From positions 1 to 6,787 of the forward strand of contig VGPQ01000073.1 of the NCBI GenBank assembly GCA_016882555.1: a DNA stretch of 6,787 nt, in the 5' to 3' direction. Positions 6,281 to 6,787 of this stretch are shown here, piece after piece (position 1 is the stretch's first letter; each line of letters opens with the position of its first letter). A model generated the notes under the pieces. The model was not told where the DNA came from. It did not search any database and was given only the letters and a program-made list of their open reading frames with translations. The translations under genes and the position numbers were made by a program. This DNA comes from Cyanobacteria bacterium M_surface_7_m2_040. Lineage in GTDB: Bacteria > Cyanobacteriota > Cyanobacteriia > PCC-6307 > Cyanobiaceae.

Positions 6281-6787
6281 ATGTTGCGCGTGGCGGTGGT
6301 TGGCGGCGGCCCCAGTGGTTCCTGTGCTGCCGAGGTGCTGGCCCGGGCGGGGATTCAGACCTGGCTGTTCGAACGCAAGCTCGACAACGCCAAACCCTGC
6401 GGTGGAGCCATCCCGCTGTGCATGGTGGCCGAATTTGACCTGCCCGAGTCGATCATCGACCGCAAGGTGCGCAACATGAAAATGATCTCCCCCTCCAACC
6501 GTGAGGTGGACATCAATCTCGACAACGCTGATGAATACATCGGCATGTGCCGCCGCGAGGTGCTGGACGCCTACCTGCGCAACCGCGCCGGCGACCTCGG
6601 CGCCCAGCTAATCAACGGCCTGGTCACCAAGATCGACACCGGCACAGGCCGTCAGGGCCCGTACACCCTCACCTACTCCGACTACAGCGGCGGGGAGGCC
6701 ACCGGCGAGACCAAGACCCTCGATGTCGATGTGATCATCGGTGCCGATGGCGCCAACAGCCGCGTGGCCAAGGCCATGGATGCCGGC
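6281..6787 (+). CDS. chlP: Geranylgeranyl reductase ChlP (partial, C-terminus off the right edge)
   Basis: Flavoprotein that reduces the geranylgeranyl chain to phytyl, on geranylgeranyl-diphosphate or geranylgeranyl-chlorophyll, supplying the tail of chlorophyll and of tocopherol or phylloquinone. 169 codons are present, and the family is about 450 residues. The N-terminus is the FAD-binding Rossmann fold: VAVVGGGPSGSCAAEVLA (4-21), with Gly8, Gly10 and Gly13 in GxGxxG. It is followed by FERK (31-34) and the family-specific KPCGGAIPLCMV segment (39-50). CRREVLDAYLRNRA (near 90-103) and the second FAD motif IIGADGANSRVAKAM (near 152-166) match ChlP rather than other aromatic hydroxylase-like flavoproteins. 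The ATG at 6281 places the Rossmann motif at the very N-terminus and has GGAG 8 bases upstream. Its presence shows an oxygenic or other chlorophyll-making organism; with the other genes it points to a cyanobacterium. Confidence 0.95.
   Translation, partial: MLRVAVVGGGPSGSCAAEVLARAGIQTWLFERKLDNAKPCGGAIPLCMVAEFDLPESIIDRKVRNMKMISPSNREVDINLDNADEYIGMCRREVLDAYLRNRAGDLGAQLINGLVTKIDTGTGRQGPYTLTYSDYSGGEATGETKTLDVDVIIGADGANSRVAKAMDAG

Overview
The window is GC-rich (about two-thirds G+C by eye), densely coding DNA that reads as a marine or brackish picocyanobacterium of the Synechococcus/Cyanobium type. Supporting this are a geranylgeranyl reductase (ChlP) of chlorophyll synthesis, a system II (CcsA-type) cytochrome c biogenesis protein with the cyanobacterial N-terminal pattern, and a compact arrangement of housekeeping genes with 4-base overlaps and short spacers. 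The genus is an inference from protein resemblance remembered, not from a search. No mobile element, CRISPR array, tRNA, rRNA or phage gene was seen.

Layout: seven genes lie head to tail on the minus strand. In transcription order (right to left) they are a membrane-anchored VanY-type D-Ala-D-Ala carboxypeptidase (6193-5387), the ribosome-associated GTPase TypA/BipA (5318-3510), a small DUF309 protein (3495-3076), an OstA/LptA-like periplasmic protein (3041-2547), the LptB ATPase (2550-1822), an LptF/LptG-family permease (1825-656) and CcsA, cut by the left edge (596 to 1). On the plus strand, diverging from the carboxypeptidase gene across an 87-base gap, is chlP (6281 onward), cut by the right edge after 169 codons.

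The core is a lipopolysaccharide export cassette: lptA-like, lptB and lptF are joined by two 4-base start/stop overlaps, so they are almost certainly co-transcribed and translationally coupled. Only one permease gene is present and there is no separate lptG or lptC in the window. The peptidase upstream acts on peptidoglycan, so several genes of this run serve the cell envelope. TypA and DUF309 are not obviously envelope proteins, and ccsA serves haem attachment to lumenal c-type cytochromes. Spacers on the minus strand are at most 68 bases, so one long transcript is possible, but no strong promoter or intrinsic terminator was found to set its limits.

The window is mostly an ordinary conserved chromosomal segment. 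I did not find an undescribed system. The items most worth a second look are a 24-bp perfect palindrome inside the poorly constrained 5' part of the carboxypeptidase gene, the doubtful start of that gene, the uncharacterised DUF309 protein in a conserved setting, and the single-permease Lpt cassette.
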